The notes beneath the pieces were generated by a model. The model saw only the letters and a list, made by a program, of their open reading frames with translations. It had not been told where the DNA came from and did not search any database. Made by a program: the position numbers and the translations under genes. Shown here piece after piece: positions 17,070 to 24,787 of a stretch of 36,163 nucleotides of DNA (positions within the stretch are counted from its first letter, which is position 1; each line of letters starts with the position of its first letter). Source of the DNA: Caulobacter sp. (GTDB taxonomy: Bacteria > Pseudomonadota > Alphaproteobacteria > Caulobacterales > Caulobacteraceae); NCBI GenBank assembly GCA_030652755.1, contig JAUSPV010000298.1, positions 1-36,163 on the forward strand, written 5' to 3'.

Positions 17070-17501
17070 TCAGTTCACCCGCCTCAGGGCGCCGGGCAGG
17101 TGCAGGGAGAAGGCCGGGATTTCGACGTCGAAGGTCTCGCCGGCCGCGGTGACCATCTGGTAGGTCCCGCGCATGCTGCCCGACGGCGTGGTCAGCGGGC
17201 AGCCGGAGTTATAGCGGAACGCCTCGCGGGGGCCGAGCACGGGCTGTTCCCCGACCACGCCCGGGCCCTTGACCTCCTCGACCCGGTTGAGGGCGTCGGT
17301 GATGATCCAGTGGCGCGACATCAGGGTCACCGTCTCGGCGCCGTGGTTCTCGATCTCCACGACATAGGACCACAGCCATTGGCCCGCCTCGGGCTGCGAC
17401 TGCTCGGCCATATAGGCCGGCGCGACCCGCACCAGGACGTCCCGGGTGCGGGCTTCGTACACCGGATTGTCCGGCGTGCCGCGGCGGCGGATGCGGGTCA
17501 T
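17070..17501 (-). CDS. apaG: ApaG protein
   Basis: A 143-residue protein of the ApaG/DUF525 beta-sandwich family. Clear family phrases are WLWSYVVEIENHGAETVTLMSRHWIITDA, EEVKGPGVVGEQPVLGP, FRYNSGCPLTTPSGSMRGTYQM and FDVEIPAFSLH. Linked in the literature to cobalt and magnesium tolerance; its biochemistry is unclear. Its ATG shares a base with the metZ stop (TGATG), so it is translated with metZ. Confidence 0.95.
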   Translation of the reverse strand: MTRIRRRGTPDNPVYEARTRDVLVRVAPAYMAEQSQPEAGQWLWSYVVEIENHGAETVTLMSRHWIITDALNRVEEVKGPGVVGEQPVLGPREAFRYNSGCPLTTPSGSMRGTYQMVTAAGETFDVEIPAFSLHLPGALRRVN

Positions 17502-18685
17502 CAGACGGCGTCCAGCGCCCGGCTGACGTCGCGCGACAGGTCCCTCACGTCCTCGAGGCCGACCGACATCCGCACGAAGCCCTCGGTCAGGCCGATCTCC
17601 AGCCGCTTGTCCTCGGGCATGGCCCGGTGCGTCGTCGTCGAGGGATGGGTGGCCATCGACTTGGCGTCGCCCAGGTTGTTGGAGATGTCGACGATCTCCA
17701 GCGCGTCGAGGAACCGCCAGGCGGCCTCGCGCGAGCCCAGGTCGAAGGCCAGCAGGTTCGAAAAGCCGCTCATCTGGGTGCGGGCGATCAGGGCCTGGGG
17801 ATGATCCTGGCGGCCCGGGTAGCGGACGCTGAGCACCCTGGCGTGGTCGCCGATCAGGTCGGCGAGCACCGCGGCGGTCTCGGTCTGGCGGCGCACCCGC
17901 AGGTCCAGGGTCTCAAGACCCTTCAGCAGGATCCAGGCGTTGAACGGCGAGATCGCCGGGCCGGTGTGGCGGATAATGTCGCGGTAGGACTCCTCCAGGA
18001 AGTCGCGCCCGCCCAGGATGGCGCCGCCCAGCACCCGGCCCTGGCCGTCGATGTGCTTGGTGGCCGAATAGACGACGACGTCGGCGCCCAGGGTCAGCGG
18101 CTTCTGGAAGATCGGCGTGGCGAAGACGTTGTCGACGACCACCTTGGCCCCCGCCGCGTGGGCGATCCTGGCCACCGCCGCGATGTCGGTGATCTCCAGC
18201 AGCGGGTTGGCCGGGCTCTCCAGCAGCACGACCCTGGTATTGGGCCGCATCGCCGCCTGCCAGGCGTCCAGGTCGGTGGCGTCGACATAGGTCGTCTCGA
18301 CGCCGAAGCGCGGCAGCCAGTTGGAGATGATCCAGTTGCAGGAGCCGAACAGCGCCCGGCCGGCCACCAGGTGGTCGCCCGCCTTCAACAGGCCGGTCAG
18401 CGCCACATGGACGGCGGCCATGCCCGAGGCCAGGGCGCGGCAATGCTCGGCCCCCTCCAGCAGGGCCAGCCGCTCCTCGAACATCTGGGTCGTGGGATTG
18501 GCGTAGCGCGAATAGACGAAGCCGGGGTCCTCGCCGGAGAACCGGCGGTCGGCGGCGCCGGCGCTCTCGTAGGCATAGCTCTGGGTCAGGAACAGCGCCT
18601 CGGAGGTCTCGCCGAAGTTGCTTCGGTTGAGCCCGCCGCGGATGAGGCGGGTGGCGGGTTCCCAGCTGTTGGGGTCTTCGGCCAT
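17501..18685 (-). CDS. metZ: O-succinylhomoserine sulfhydrylase (MetZ)
   Basis: A PLP enzyme of the Cys/Met metabolism family, 394 residues, making homocysteine directly from an acylated homoserine and sulfide. Family motifs: YSRYANPTTQMFEERLA, LASGMAAVHVAL, the substrate and PLP region VLLESPANPLLEITDI, and the PLP lysine in VVYSATKHIDGQGRVLGG. The Arg near the C-terminus (FVRMSVGLED) is present. I chose ATG 18685. MetZ is favoured over cystathionine lyases or synthases by the WEPATRLIRGG start, but acyl specificity is not proven. apaG follows directly. Confidence 0.88.
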   Translation of the reverse strand: MAEDPNSWEPATRLIRGGLNRSNFGETSEALFLTQSYAYESAGAADRRFSGEDPGFVYSRYANPTTQMFEERLALLEGAEHCRALASGMAAVHVALTGLLKAGDHLVAGRALFGSCNWIISNWLPRFGVETTYVDATDLDAWQAAMRPNTRVVLLESPANPLLEITDIAAVARIAHAAGAKVVVDNVFATPIFQKPLTLGADVVVYSATKHIDGQGRVLGGAILGGRDFLEESYRDIIRHTGPAISPFNAWILLKGLETLDLRVRRQTETAAVLADLIGDHARVLSVRYPGRQDHPQALIARTQMSGFSNLLAFDLGSREAAWRFLDALEIVDISNNLGDAKSMATHPSTTTHRAMPEDKRLEIGLTEGFVRMSVGLEDVRDLSRDVSRALDAV

Positions 18686-18691
18686 GGCTAC

Positions 18692-18729
18692 GGCTTTCCT
18701 GAATGAATGGCCGGCATCAACAGGAAACC
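18692..18729 (-). promoter_or_regulatory. Hairpin that can hide the metZ ribosome-binding site
   Basis: On the minus strand GGTTTCCTG (18729-18721) pairs with CAGGAAAGCC (18701-18692), with one bulged base and a 19-base loop containing GCCGGC. The 3' arm carries AGGAAAG, the only Shine-Dalgarno-like sequence ahead of the metZ ATG at 18685. If formed, the stem would block translation. I do not see a match to a known SAM riboswitch. Confidence 0.45.
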
Positions 18730-18749
18730 GCCCCACCCGGTCAAGCGGG

Positions 18750-18809
18750 GGGCTTAAGGGGGACACACACTCATTTGCTCGCAAATGAGTGTGTGTCCCC
18801 CTTAAGCCC
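18750..18809. repeat. Perfect 29-bp inverted repeat
   Basis: The left arm 18750-18778 and right arm 18781-18809 are exact reverse complements with two bases between, a 60-bp perfect palindrome. The arms read GGGCTTAAGGGGGACACACA and onward. It lies in the divergent gap between metZ and the small membrane protein gene, so it is not a normal terminator. It may be a dispersed palindromic element. Confidence 0.9.
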
Positions 18810-18939
18810 TCTCAAGCGCGCTTTTGGAAAGGACGCACCGCGTGTCGGCGTCCGCCCCCAAAAGTCCCCACCCGGAACCCGAACCGCGTTCGGCGAGTTG
18901 TGCGTCTACCTTGACGCTTCGTCAGACGGGGAGGGTTCC

Positions 18940-19158
18940 ATGCCGCTTGCGTTTGTGTTCCGCGTGTTCGCCGCCATCCTGGGGCTTCTGGGGGCGCTCA
19001 ACGTCATTGCCCTGGTGCTGGCCGATCCGATCGCGCGCTATTCGCCGGTCGAGGTGCGGGCCATGGGCAGCCTGAGCGAGGCGCTGCTGCTGTTCGGGGT
19101 CGGGGCGGGGATCTATCTGCTCGGCGTCGGCGCGGGGCCCAGGAAGGCGCATCACTGA
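18940..19158 (+). CDS. Small two-span membrane protein
   Basis: A 72-residue protein with two membrane helices (FVFRVFAAILGLLGALNVIALVL and LLLFGVGAGIYLLGVG). I know of no named family. ATG 18940 follows GGGAGGGTTCC, a good ribosome-binding site; a longer frame from 18703 runs through the palindrome and is unlikely. It lies 117 bp before the lasso-like operon on the same strand; a link between them is possible but not shown. Confidence 0.65.
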   Translation: MPLAFVFRVFAAILGLLGALNVIALVLADPIARYSPVEVRAMGSLSEALLLFGVGAGIYLLGVGAGPRKAHH

Positions 19159-19275
19159 CTTGAGGGCCCGTCCGACCGGCGGTGGAGGCGCAAGGGCCTT
19201 GCCGCTCCGATTGCGGCGGCCGCCGGGCGCATGGTAGGCGATGGGGCAGTGGATTTCGGCTCCGGGGACGCCCTG

Positions 19276-19551
19276 ATGATCACCCTTGAGCGCCGCTTTG
19301 TCCGCAACGACAGTCTCCTGGCGACAGAGGTCGATGGCGCCTTGGTCATGATGGATGTCGACTCGGGCAAATACTTCCATCTCGACCCGGTCGGCGCGAA
19401 GATCTGGGCGATGATCGACCGGCCCACCGCCGTGTCGGACGTCTGTGATCGGCTCCTGGGCGCCTACGACGGTGAGCTCGGCCAGATCCAGGTCGATGTC
19501 CTGGCCTATTTCGCGCGGCTGGAGGCGGCGGACCTGGTGCGGCGCGCATGA
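19276..19551 (+). CDS. PqqD-like RiPP recognition protein (lasso B1 type)
   Basis: A 91-residue PqqD-family protein, the RiPP recognition element that binds the leader of a precursor peptide. The winged-helix pattern is plain: MITLERRFVRNDSLLATEVD, GALVMMDVDSGKYFHLDPVG, AKIWAMIDRPTAVSDVCDRL. I prefer ATG 19276, which follows GGGGACG at good spacing and gives the family length, over ATG 19231. Its stop overlaps the kinase-like gene (ATGA). Gene context, with an asparagine-synthetase homologue downstream, points to lasso-peptide B1 function. Confidence 0.85.
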   Translation: MITLERRFVRNDSLLATEVDGALVMMDVDSGKYFHLDPVGAKIWAMIDRPTAVSDVCDRLLGAYDGELGQIQVDVLAYFARLEAADLVRRA

Positions 19552-20537
19552 CGGTCGGCGCGTCCGCCGCGCCGGCGGCGAGAGGCGGGGAGAGGCGCCG
19601 TTACCGCCTGAACGGCCTGCTGGTGGACAGCGATCGGGCGTTCCGGTTTCTCGTCGCCGCCGAGGCGGCCGGCGCCCCCGACGTCATCCTGCGGTTCGGG
19701 CCTGTCCGGCGCCCCGACGCGGCGCGGATCTGGCAGGACAGGATCCTGTCGCTGCACGCCGACGGCGACGCGTTTCTGGAGGTTCCGGGCGCTGTGACGG
19801 CCCTGATCCGCGGAGGGCGCGAGATCACCGTCGAGGCCGCCGACGGCGCGACCGACGCGGTCCTGCACAACTGGGTCTTCGGTCAGGCCATCGGCATCCT
19901 GTGTCACCAACGCGGAACGCCGCCGCTACACGCCTGCGTGGTGGAGATCGGCGGCAGGGCCGTGGCGCTGGCCGGTCACAGCGGCAGCGGCAAGTCGACG
20001 ACGGCCCGGGCGCTGATCGCGCGCGGTCATGGCCTGCTGACCGACGACCAGGCGATCATCGATCCGGACTCCCTGCTGGTCGAGCCCGGCTGGGCGGCGA
20101 TCAAGGTCTGGGCGAACACCGCCGCGGCCGCCGGCGACAGGCTCGATCCGGCGCTGCGCGTCCACGCGCAACTGGACAAGTTCCAGCTGCCTCTCGAAGG
20201 GGCCTTCCGGCGCACGCCGACGCCGCTGGGGCTGGTGGTCATCCTCCGCAAGGGTGAGCCCGGCGAAGGACCGCGCGGCGAGATGGCGGACTGGCGACGG
20301 GCGGCCGCCCTGCTGAAGACCTTCGTCTACCGGCATCGCGTCGGCGACGCGCTGGACGGGGGGCGGGCCCAGTTCGCCTGGTCCCTCGCCCTGGCACGGC
20401 GCGCGCCCGTGGTCACGCTGCGGCGACCCGACGACCTGGCCGGGGTGCCCGCCCTCTGCGACTGGATCGAACAGGCCGCCGCCGGCGCCGCGATCGCGGC
20501 CGCCCGCCCGGTCGAACCGGTCCGGAGCCGGGCGTGA
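19548..20537 (+). CDS. HPr-kinase-like protein (lasso-cluster kinase)
   Basis: A 329-residue protein with an HprK-like fold in its second half: PPLHACVVEIGGRAVALAGH, the P-loop GHSGSGKST (143-151), then GLLTDDQAIID (Asp pair at 166-167). The first half is a divergent N-terminal domain. In paeninodin-type clusters a homologous kinase phosphorylates the C-terminal serine of the lasso precursor. The predicted precursor at 22505-22642 ends in Ser, which fits. It overlaps its neighbours by four bases at both ends (ATGA and GTGA), so the three genes form one coupled operon. Confidence 0.85.
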   Translation: MTVGASAAPAARGGERRRYRLNGLLVDSDRAFRFLVAAEAAGAPDVILRFGPVRRPDAARIWQDRILSLHADGDAFLEVPGAVTALIRGGREITVEAADGATDAVLHNWVFGQAIGILCHQRGTPPLHACVVEIGGRAVALAGHSGSGKSTTARALIARGHGLLTDDQAIIDPDSLLVEPGWAAIKVWANTAAAAGDRLDPALRVHAQLDKFQLPLEGAFRRTPTPLGLVVILRKGEPGEGPRGEMADWRRAAALLKTFVYRHRVGDALDGGRAQFAWSLALARRAPVVTLRRPDDLAGVPALCDWIEQAAAGAAIAAARPVEPVRSRA

Positions 20538-22474
20538 GCACCATCGCGGGGCTATGGAACTGGAGCGGGCGGGGCGGGGCCGGCGAGGACCTGGACCGCA
20601 TGCAGGCGGCGCTGACCCCGTTCGGGCGCGACCAGGCGGGACGTTGGGACGGCGGGTCGATCGCCCTGGGCAGCCGGCTGTCTCGACTGCTGCCCGAGGA
20701 CGACCAGGACCGCCAGCCGCTGATCGGCGGCGGCGGCCGGTTCGTGCTGGCGGCGGACCTGCGGCTCGACAACCGGCCCGAACTGGCCGCCGCGCTCGGG
20801 GTCGAGCCTGTGCGCGCCGCGGGCATGGCCGACGCCGACATGCTGTTGCTGGCCTGGGAGCGCTGGACGCTGGCCACGCCGGCGCGGCTGCTGGGCGATT
20901 TCGCCTTCGCCGTCTGGGACCGTGAGCAGCGGGCGCTCCACCTCGTCCGCGACGCGCTGGGGGAAAGGCCGATCTTCGTGACCCGGCAGCCCGGCCGGAT
21001 CGCCTTCGCCAGCCTGTATCCCGGTCTCCATGCGCTGCCCGGGGTCGCCCGGGGCGCCGATCTGGACGCGGTCCGCGCCTATGCCGCCCGCCTTCCGGAA
21101 CAGGGGACGGGCAGCTTCCACCTCGGGATCGACCGGGTCGAGCCCGGAACCCGGCTGACCGTCCATGCCGACGGGCGCGAGGCCGTTGACCGCTGGTGGG
21201 ACTTTCCGGCGCCGGAACGGCTCCGCCTGCGCCGGGAGGACGACTACGCGGACCTCTACCGCGAGACCTTTGATCGCTGCGTCCGCGACCGGCTGCGGGC
21301 GCGGGCCCCCGTCGCCAGCCACCTCAGCGGCGGCCTGGACAGTTCGGCGGTGACCAGCACGGCCGCCGCGATCCTCGCCGAGCGCGGCGAGGGGCTGAGC
21401 GCCTACACCGCCGTCCCGATGGCCGATGTTCCCCTGCACGTCCCGAAGGGACGCATCATCGATGAATCGGCGCTCGCCGCCCTGACGGCCGCCCGCTTTC
21501 CCAACATTCGCCACGAGCTGGTCGGGCGCGACGGGCGCGCGATTGGCGAGGATCTCGCCGGCATCTACGAGACCCTGAACCAGCCTGTGCGGAACCTCTG
21601 CAACTGGACCTGGATCCTCGACATCCAGCGCCGGATGCAGGCCCGGGGTGAGCGGGTGCTGCTGACGGCGACCTACGGCAACGTCACCGTCAGCCCCACG
21701 GCCGGACTGATGCTGCCCGAGCGCCTCGCCACCGGCCAGGTCGCGGGGGTGATGGCCGACATCCTCTCTGGCGACCGGAACGGCGCCTCGCGCAAGGGCC
21801 ACGCCTATGCCGCCATCGGGCCGCTGCTGCCGCGAGCGCTGGACAGCCTCATCCGCCGCGCCGCGGGCCAGTCGTCGCCGGCCCGGCTGCCGTTTTCGCC
21901 CCTGTCAGCGGGGGCCTTCGAGGCGATGGTGGCGGCCGAGCGCGGGCGACGGCCGCACGATCCGACCTACTTCGATCCCAACCTGCGCTGGCGGGCGACG
22001 GTCCACAGCGTGATGACCCAGCTGGACCCCGGGCCCTTCCACAAGATGCATCTGGCGGGGCAGGGCGTGGACCAGCGCGATCCCTGTCGTGACCCGCGGC
22101 TGCTGCGGCTGATCCTGGCGATGCCGCCGGAAATCATCGGCTCGGGCGGAGAAACGCGACGGCTGTACCGCCGCGTGTTCGCTCCGCGCGTGCCCGAGAC
22201 GGTCTATCGCACCCCGACCGTCAAGGGCCTGCAGACCGCCGACTGGTCCTATCGCGTGGCGCGCGGCCGCCGCCAATTGACCGAGGTGATCGAGACGGCG
22301 GCCAGGATCGCGCCGATCGCGGAAATGTTCGATGTGCCGGGTCTGCGCGCTGATATCGCCGAAGGGCCGGACCACGCCGTGGCGAACGACGCCGGCTATG
22401 CGATGCGGCGGCGCTGGCGCTTCCTGCATGGCATAGCCACTATGGACTTCGCGACCAGGGCCGGCGCGCGGTGA
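20534..22474 (+). CDS. Asparagine-synthetase-like lasso macrocyclase
   Basis: A 646-residue AsnB homologue. The N-terminus begins MSTIAGLWNWSG without the Cys2 nucleophile of glutamine-using AsnB, so it should not hydrolyse glutamine. The degenerate amidotransferase domain continues through DADMLLLAWERW, LGDFAFAVWD and GERPIFV. The ATP-pyrophosphatase loop is intact at LSGGLDSSA (about 264-272). Lasso cyclases adenylate an Asp or Glu side chain in the core and join it to the new N-terminus; this protein has their features. The GTG start (20534) overlaps the kinase stop. No B2 protease gene is next to it. Confidence 0.85.
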   Translation: MSTIAGLWNWSGRGGAGEDLDRMQAALTPFGRDQAGRWDGGSIALGSRLSRLLPEDDQDRQPLIGGGGRFVLAADLRLDNRPELAAALGVEPVRAAGMADADMLLLAWERWTLATPARLLGDFAFAVWDREQRALHLVRDALGERPIFVTRQPGRIAFASLYPGLHALPGVARGADLDAVRAYAARLPEQGTGSFHLGIDRVEPGTRLTVHADGREAVDRWWDFPAPERLRLRREDDYADLYRETFDRCVRDRLRARAPVASHLSGGLDSSAVTSTAAAILAERGEGLSAYTAVPMADVPLHVPKGRIIDESALAALTAARFPNIRHELVGRDGRAIGEDLAGIYETLNQPVRNLCNWTWILDIQRRMQARGERVLLTATYGNVTVSPTAGLMLPERLATGQVAGVMADILSGDRNGASRKGHAYAAIGPLLPRALDSLIRRAAGQSSPARLPFSPLSAGAFEAMVAAERGRRPHDPTYFDPNLRWRATVHSVMTQLDPGPFHKMHLAGQGVDQRDPCRDPRLLRLILAMPPEIIGSGGETRRLYRRVFAPRVPETVYRTPTVKGLQTADWSYRVARGRRQLTEVIETAARIAPIAEMFDVPGLRADIAEGPDHAVANDAGYAMRRRWRFLHGIATMDFATRAGAR

Positions 22475-22504
22475 CCCGGCGACCGACGCCCGGAAGCGTC
22501 GTCT

Positions 22505-22642
22505 TCAGCTGCCGGTGTTGGAGTCGCCGGCGCCGCCGTTGAAGGCTTCGGTTTCTGACGCGACGTCCACCACCAACAGCTCCGGCGCGGTCCAGGGCTC
22601 GCGATCGGCGGGCCGTTCGACTGTTTCCCGTGTCTCGTTCAT
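22505..22642 (-). CDS. Predicted lasso-type precursor peptide, 45 residues
   Basis: A small gene facing the operon tail to tail. The ATG at 22642 has GAGGAAACC just upstream. The leader contains REPWTAPELLVVDVASE, the W-x-x-P-x-L pattern of lasso leaders used with PqqD proteins. A Thr then stands two residues before the likely cut, giving the core AFNGGAGDSNTGS. Asp at core position 8 would allow an eight-residue ring from Ala1 to Asp8 with a five-residue tail, and the last residue is Ser, the expected site for the neighbouring kinase. The core boundaries are inference. Confidence 0.7.
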   Translation of the reverse strand: MNETRETVERPADREPWTAPELLVVDVASETEAFNGGAGDSNTGS

Positions 22643-22705
22643 GGTTTCCTCGTCGTTCACTCGCCAGCTAATCGGCCCCAAGACCTGAGGGCGATGGCGC
22701 TGCTT

Positions 22706-22711
22706 TGTCAA
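22706..22711 (-). promoter_or_regulatory. Possible -35 element of the precursor gene
   Basis: On the minus strand TTGACA lies 64 bases ahead of the precursor ATG. The matching -10 region (TCAGGT) is poor, so only the -35 is offered. It would let the peptide gene be transcribed independently of the operon that faces it. Confidence 0.3.
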
Positions 22712-22815
22712 CAACGACAGGCGCCGCCACGGCTCGGGACCGCACCGTCGCATAGGCCCGGCATCCCTCCACCCCGGCGTCTTCCATCCGTCACTTGCAT
22801 TTGCAGCCAAGGGCC

Positions 22816-23850
22816 ATGAGTAATGGCCCGACGATGAATGACGCTCTTTCCGCGGGGATTCTCCCCTGCCAGGCCATCGAGGACCTGATCGCCCAGGGGG
22901 CCATCAGCTCGCTCACGCCCTTTGACCCGGACCAGGTCCAGCCGGCCAGTCTCGACCTGAGGCTGGGAGAGCGCGCCTGGCGGGTTCGCGCCTCGTTCCT
23001 GCCGCGCCACCGGCGGGTGATGGAGCGGCTGCCCGACGTGGCCATGCACCAGCTCGACCTCAGCCAGGGGGCAGTGTTCGAGCGCGGCTGCGTCTATATC
23101 GCCGAAGTCCAGGAGCGGCTGGCCCTGCCCAAGGGCATCGCGGCGCGGGGCAATCCCAAGAGCTCGACCGGCCGGGTCGACGTGTTCGTGCGGCTGCTGA
23201 CCGACCACGGCGCGGCCTTCGACGACGTGGCCGAGGGCTACACCGGGCCGCTGTTCGTCGAGATCGCGCCGCAGACGTTTTCCGTGCTGGCGCGCACCGG
23301 CACGCGGCTGAACCAGCTGCGGCTCAAGCTCGGTGCCCCGCCCCGGCTGTCGAGCCGCGACGTCGGCGTCGACCTGTCGACCGGCATGGCCGGCTTCCGC
23401 GGCCGTCGGCACGCCGGGATCATCGACCTCGACAAGGAGGACGGCCACGATCCGCGCGACTTCTGGGAGCTGCTGGAATCGCCAAAAGGCGAGCTGCTGC
23501 TCGATCCGGGCGAGTTCTACATCCTGGCCTCCAAGGACGACATCGAGATCCCCGTCGACCAGGCGGCCGAGATGACGCCGATCGACCCGGCGGTCGGGGA
23601 GTTCCGCGTCCACTACGCCGGCTTCTTCGATCCCGGCTTCGGGGCCGACGAGACCAACTCGCGTGGCTCCAAGGGCGTGCTCGAGGTGCGCAGCCACGAG
23701 ACGCCGTTCCTGCTCGAGGACGGCCAGACCGTGGCCCGGCTGGTCTATGAGCCGCTCACGGCCCGGCCGACGCGGCTGTATGGCGAGGACGGCTCCCACT
23801 ACCTGCGGCAGGGGCTGAAGCTCTCCAAGCACTTCCGGCCGTGGAAATAG
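22816..23850 (+). CDS. dcd: 2'-deoxycytidine 5'-triphosphate deaminase (long DCD form)
   Basis: A 344-residue protein of the alphaproteobacterial long DCD family, about twice the length of a usual Dcd because two dUTPase-fold halves are joined. Motifs: ILPCQAIEDLIAQGAI, QVQPASLDLRLGERAWRVR, RGNPKSSTGRVDVFVRLLTD (Ser/Arg site for the triphosphate), YTGPLFVEIAPQTF, then in the second half YAGFFDPGFG and VLEVRSHETPFLLEDGQ. It makes dUTP from dCTP for thymidylate synthesis. I chose ATG 22816 (AAGGG before it); ATG 22834 is possible. Confidence 0.88.
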   Translation: MSNGPTMNDALSAGILPCQAIEDLIAQGAISSLTPFDPDQVQPASLDLRLGERAWRVRASFLPRHRRVMERLPDVAMHQLDLSQGAVFERGCVYIAEVQERLALPKGIAARGNPKSSTGRVDVFVRLLTDHGAAFDDVAEGYTGPLFVEIAPQTFSVLARTGTRLNQLRLKLGAPPRLSSRDVGVDLSTGMAGFRGRRHAGIIDLDKEDGHDPRDFWELLESPKGELLLDPGEFYILASKDDIEIPVDQAAEMTPIDPAVGEFRVHYAGFFDPGFGADETNSRGSKGVLEVRSHETPFLLEDGQTVARLVYEPLTARPTRLYGEDGSHYLRQGLKLSKHFRPWK

Positions 23851-23915
23851 GGTTCAGCGGCGGCGCGGGGGCGGGGCGCCCGAATTCCGCCGCCGCGTTC
23901 GCCGAAAGGTCCCCC

Positions 23916-24770
23916 ATGCTGACGTCCTTCAAACGCGCCTTCACCGCCCTGGCGGTCCTGGTCGCCACCGCCCTGACGGCGCTTCCGGCCGCCGCCGATC
24001 CAGCGCTCTGGGTGATCCGGGACGAGGACTCGACCGTCTATCTGCTGGGCACCGTCCATGTGCTGAAGCCCGACACCGTCTGGCGCACGCCCGCCATCGA
24101 CGCGGCGCTGGCCGAGACCGACGATGTCGCCGCCCTGCGGCCGCTGGTCGCCCGCTATGGCGTGGACCGGGAAAACCCGCTGAGCGGCAAGCTCACGGCC
24201 GATCAGAAGGCGCGGCTGGACGCGGCGGCGGCGGCGATGGGGAGCAGCGGCGCGGCGCTGGAGCCGATGCGGCCCTGGCTGGCCGCCCTGCAGCTCAGCA
24301 TGGGGCCGCTGACCAGGGCCGGCTACGATCCGGCCAGCGGCGTGGAGTCGAAGCTGAAGGCCGCCGCCCGCGAGGCGGGCAAGCCGATCCGCACCCTGGA
24401 GTCCCTGGAGCAGCAGATCGGCTTCTTCGCGGACCTGCCGCCGGCGGTGGAGCTGGCCTTCCTGCTCTCGACGCTCGACGAGATGGACGAGGGTCCGTCC
24501 ATGCTGGACGCCCTGGTCGCCGCCTGGAGCGCGGGCGACGTCGAGGCGCTCGACGCGATGATGGTGGCCGAACTCGCCGCCGACTATCCGGCGCTCCACG
24601 AGGCCCTGCTGGTGCGCCGCAACAGGACCTGGGCCGGCCAGATCCAGACCCTGCTGGCCGGCGACGGCGTGTCGGTGATCGCGGTGGGCGCCGCTCACCT
24701 GGTCGGCGATGACAGCGTGCAGGTCCAGCTCGCCGCGCTGGGCGTCACGGTCGAGCGGCTGGCCGACTGA
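23916..24770 (+). CDS. TraB/GumN family protein, secreted
   Basis: A 284-residue protein with a signal peptide (FKRAFTALAVLVATALTALP, cut near AAADP). The two GxxH motifs of TraB/GumN are present: LLGTVHVLKPDTVWRTPAID near the start and AVGAAHLVGDDSVQ near the end. The stretch that normally follows the first motif and carries a conserved Glu looks shortened here (ETDDVAALRPLVARYG), an apparent in-frame loss of about ten residues. TraB proteins are thought to be metal-dependent peptidases. It starts 65 bp after dcd. Confidence 0.82.
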   Translation: MLTSFKRAFTALAVLVATALTALPAAADPALWVIRDEDSTVYLLGTVHVLKPDTVWRTPAIDAALAETDDVAALRPLVARYGVDRENPLSGKLTADQKARLDAAAAAMGSSGAALEPMRPWLAALQLSMGPLTRAGYDPASGVESKLKAAAREAGKPIRTLESLEQQIGFFADLPPAVELAFLLSTLDEMDEGPSMLDALVAAWSAGDVEALDAMMVAELAADYPALHEALLVRRNRTWAGQIQTLLAGDGVSVIAVGAAHLVGDDSVQVQLAALGVTVERLAD

Positions 24771-24787
24771 GCGGCCGGGGCCGGCGC

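Noticed and set aside
18686-18749. SAM-II riboswitch upstream of metZ
   Set aside because: The gene context is right, but I cannot find the SAM-II conserved core; only a hairpin over the ribosome-binding site is supported.
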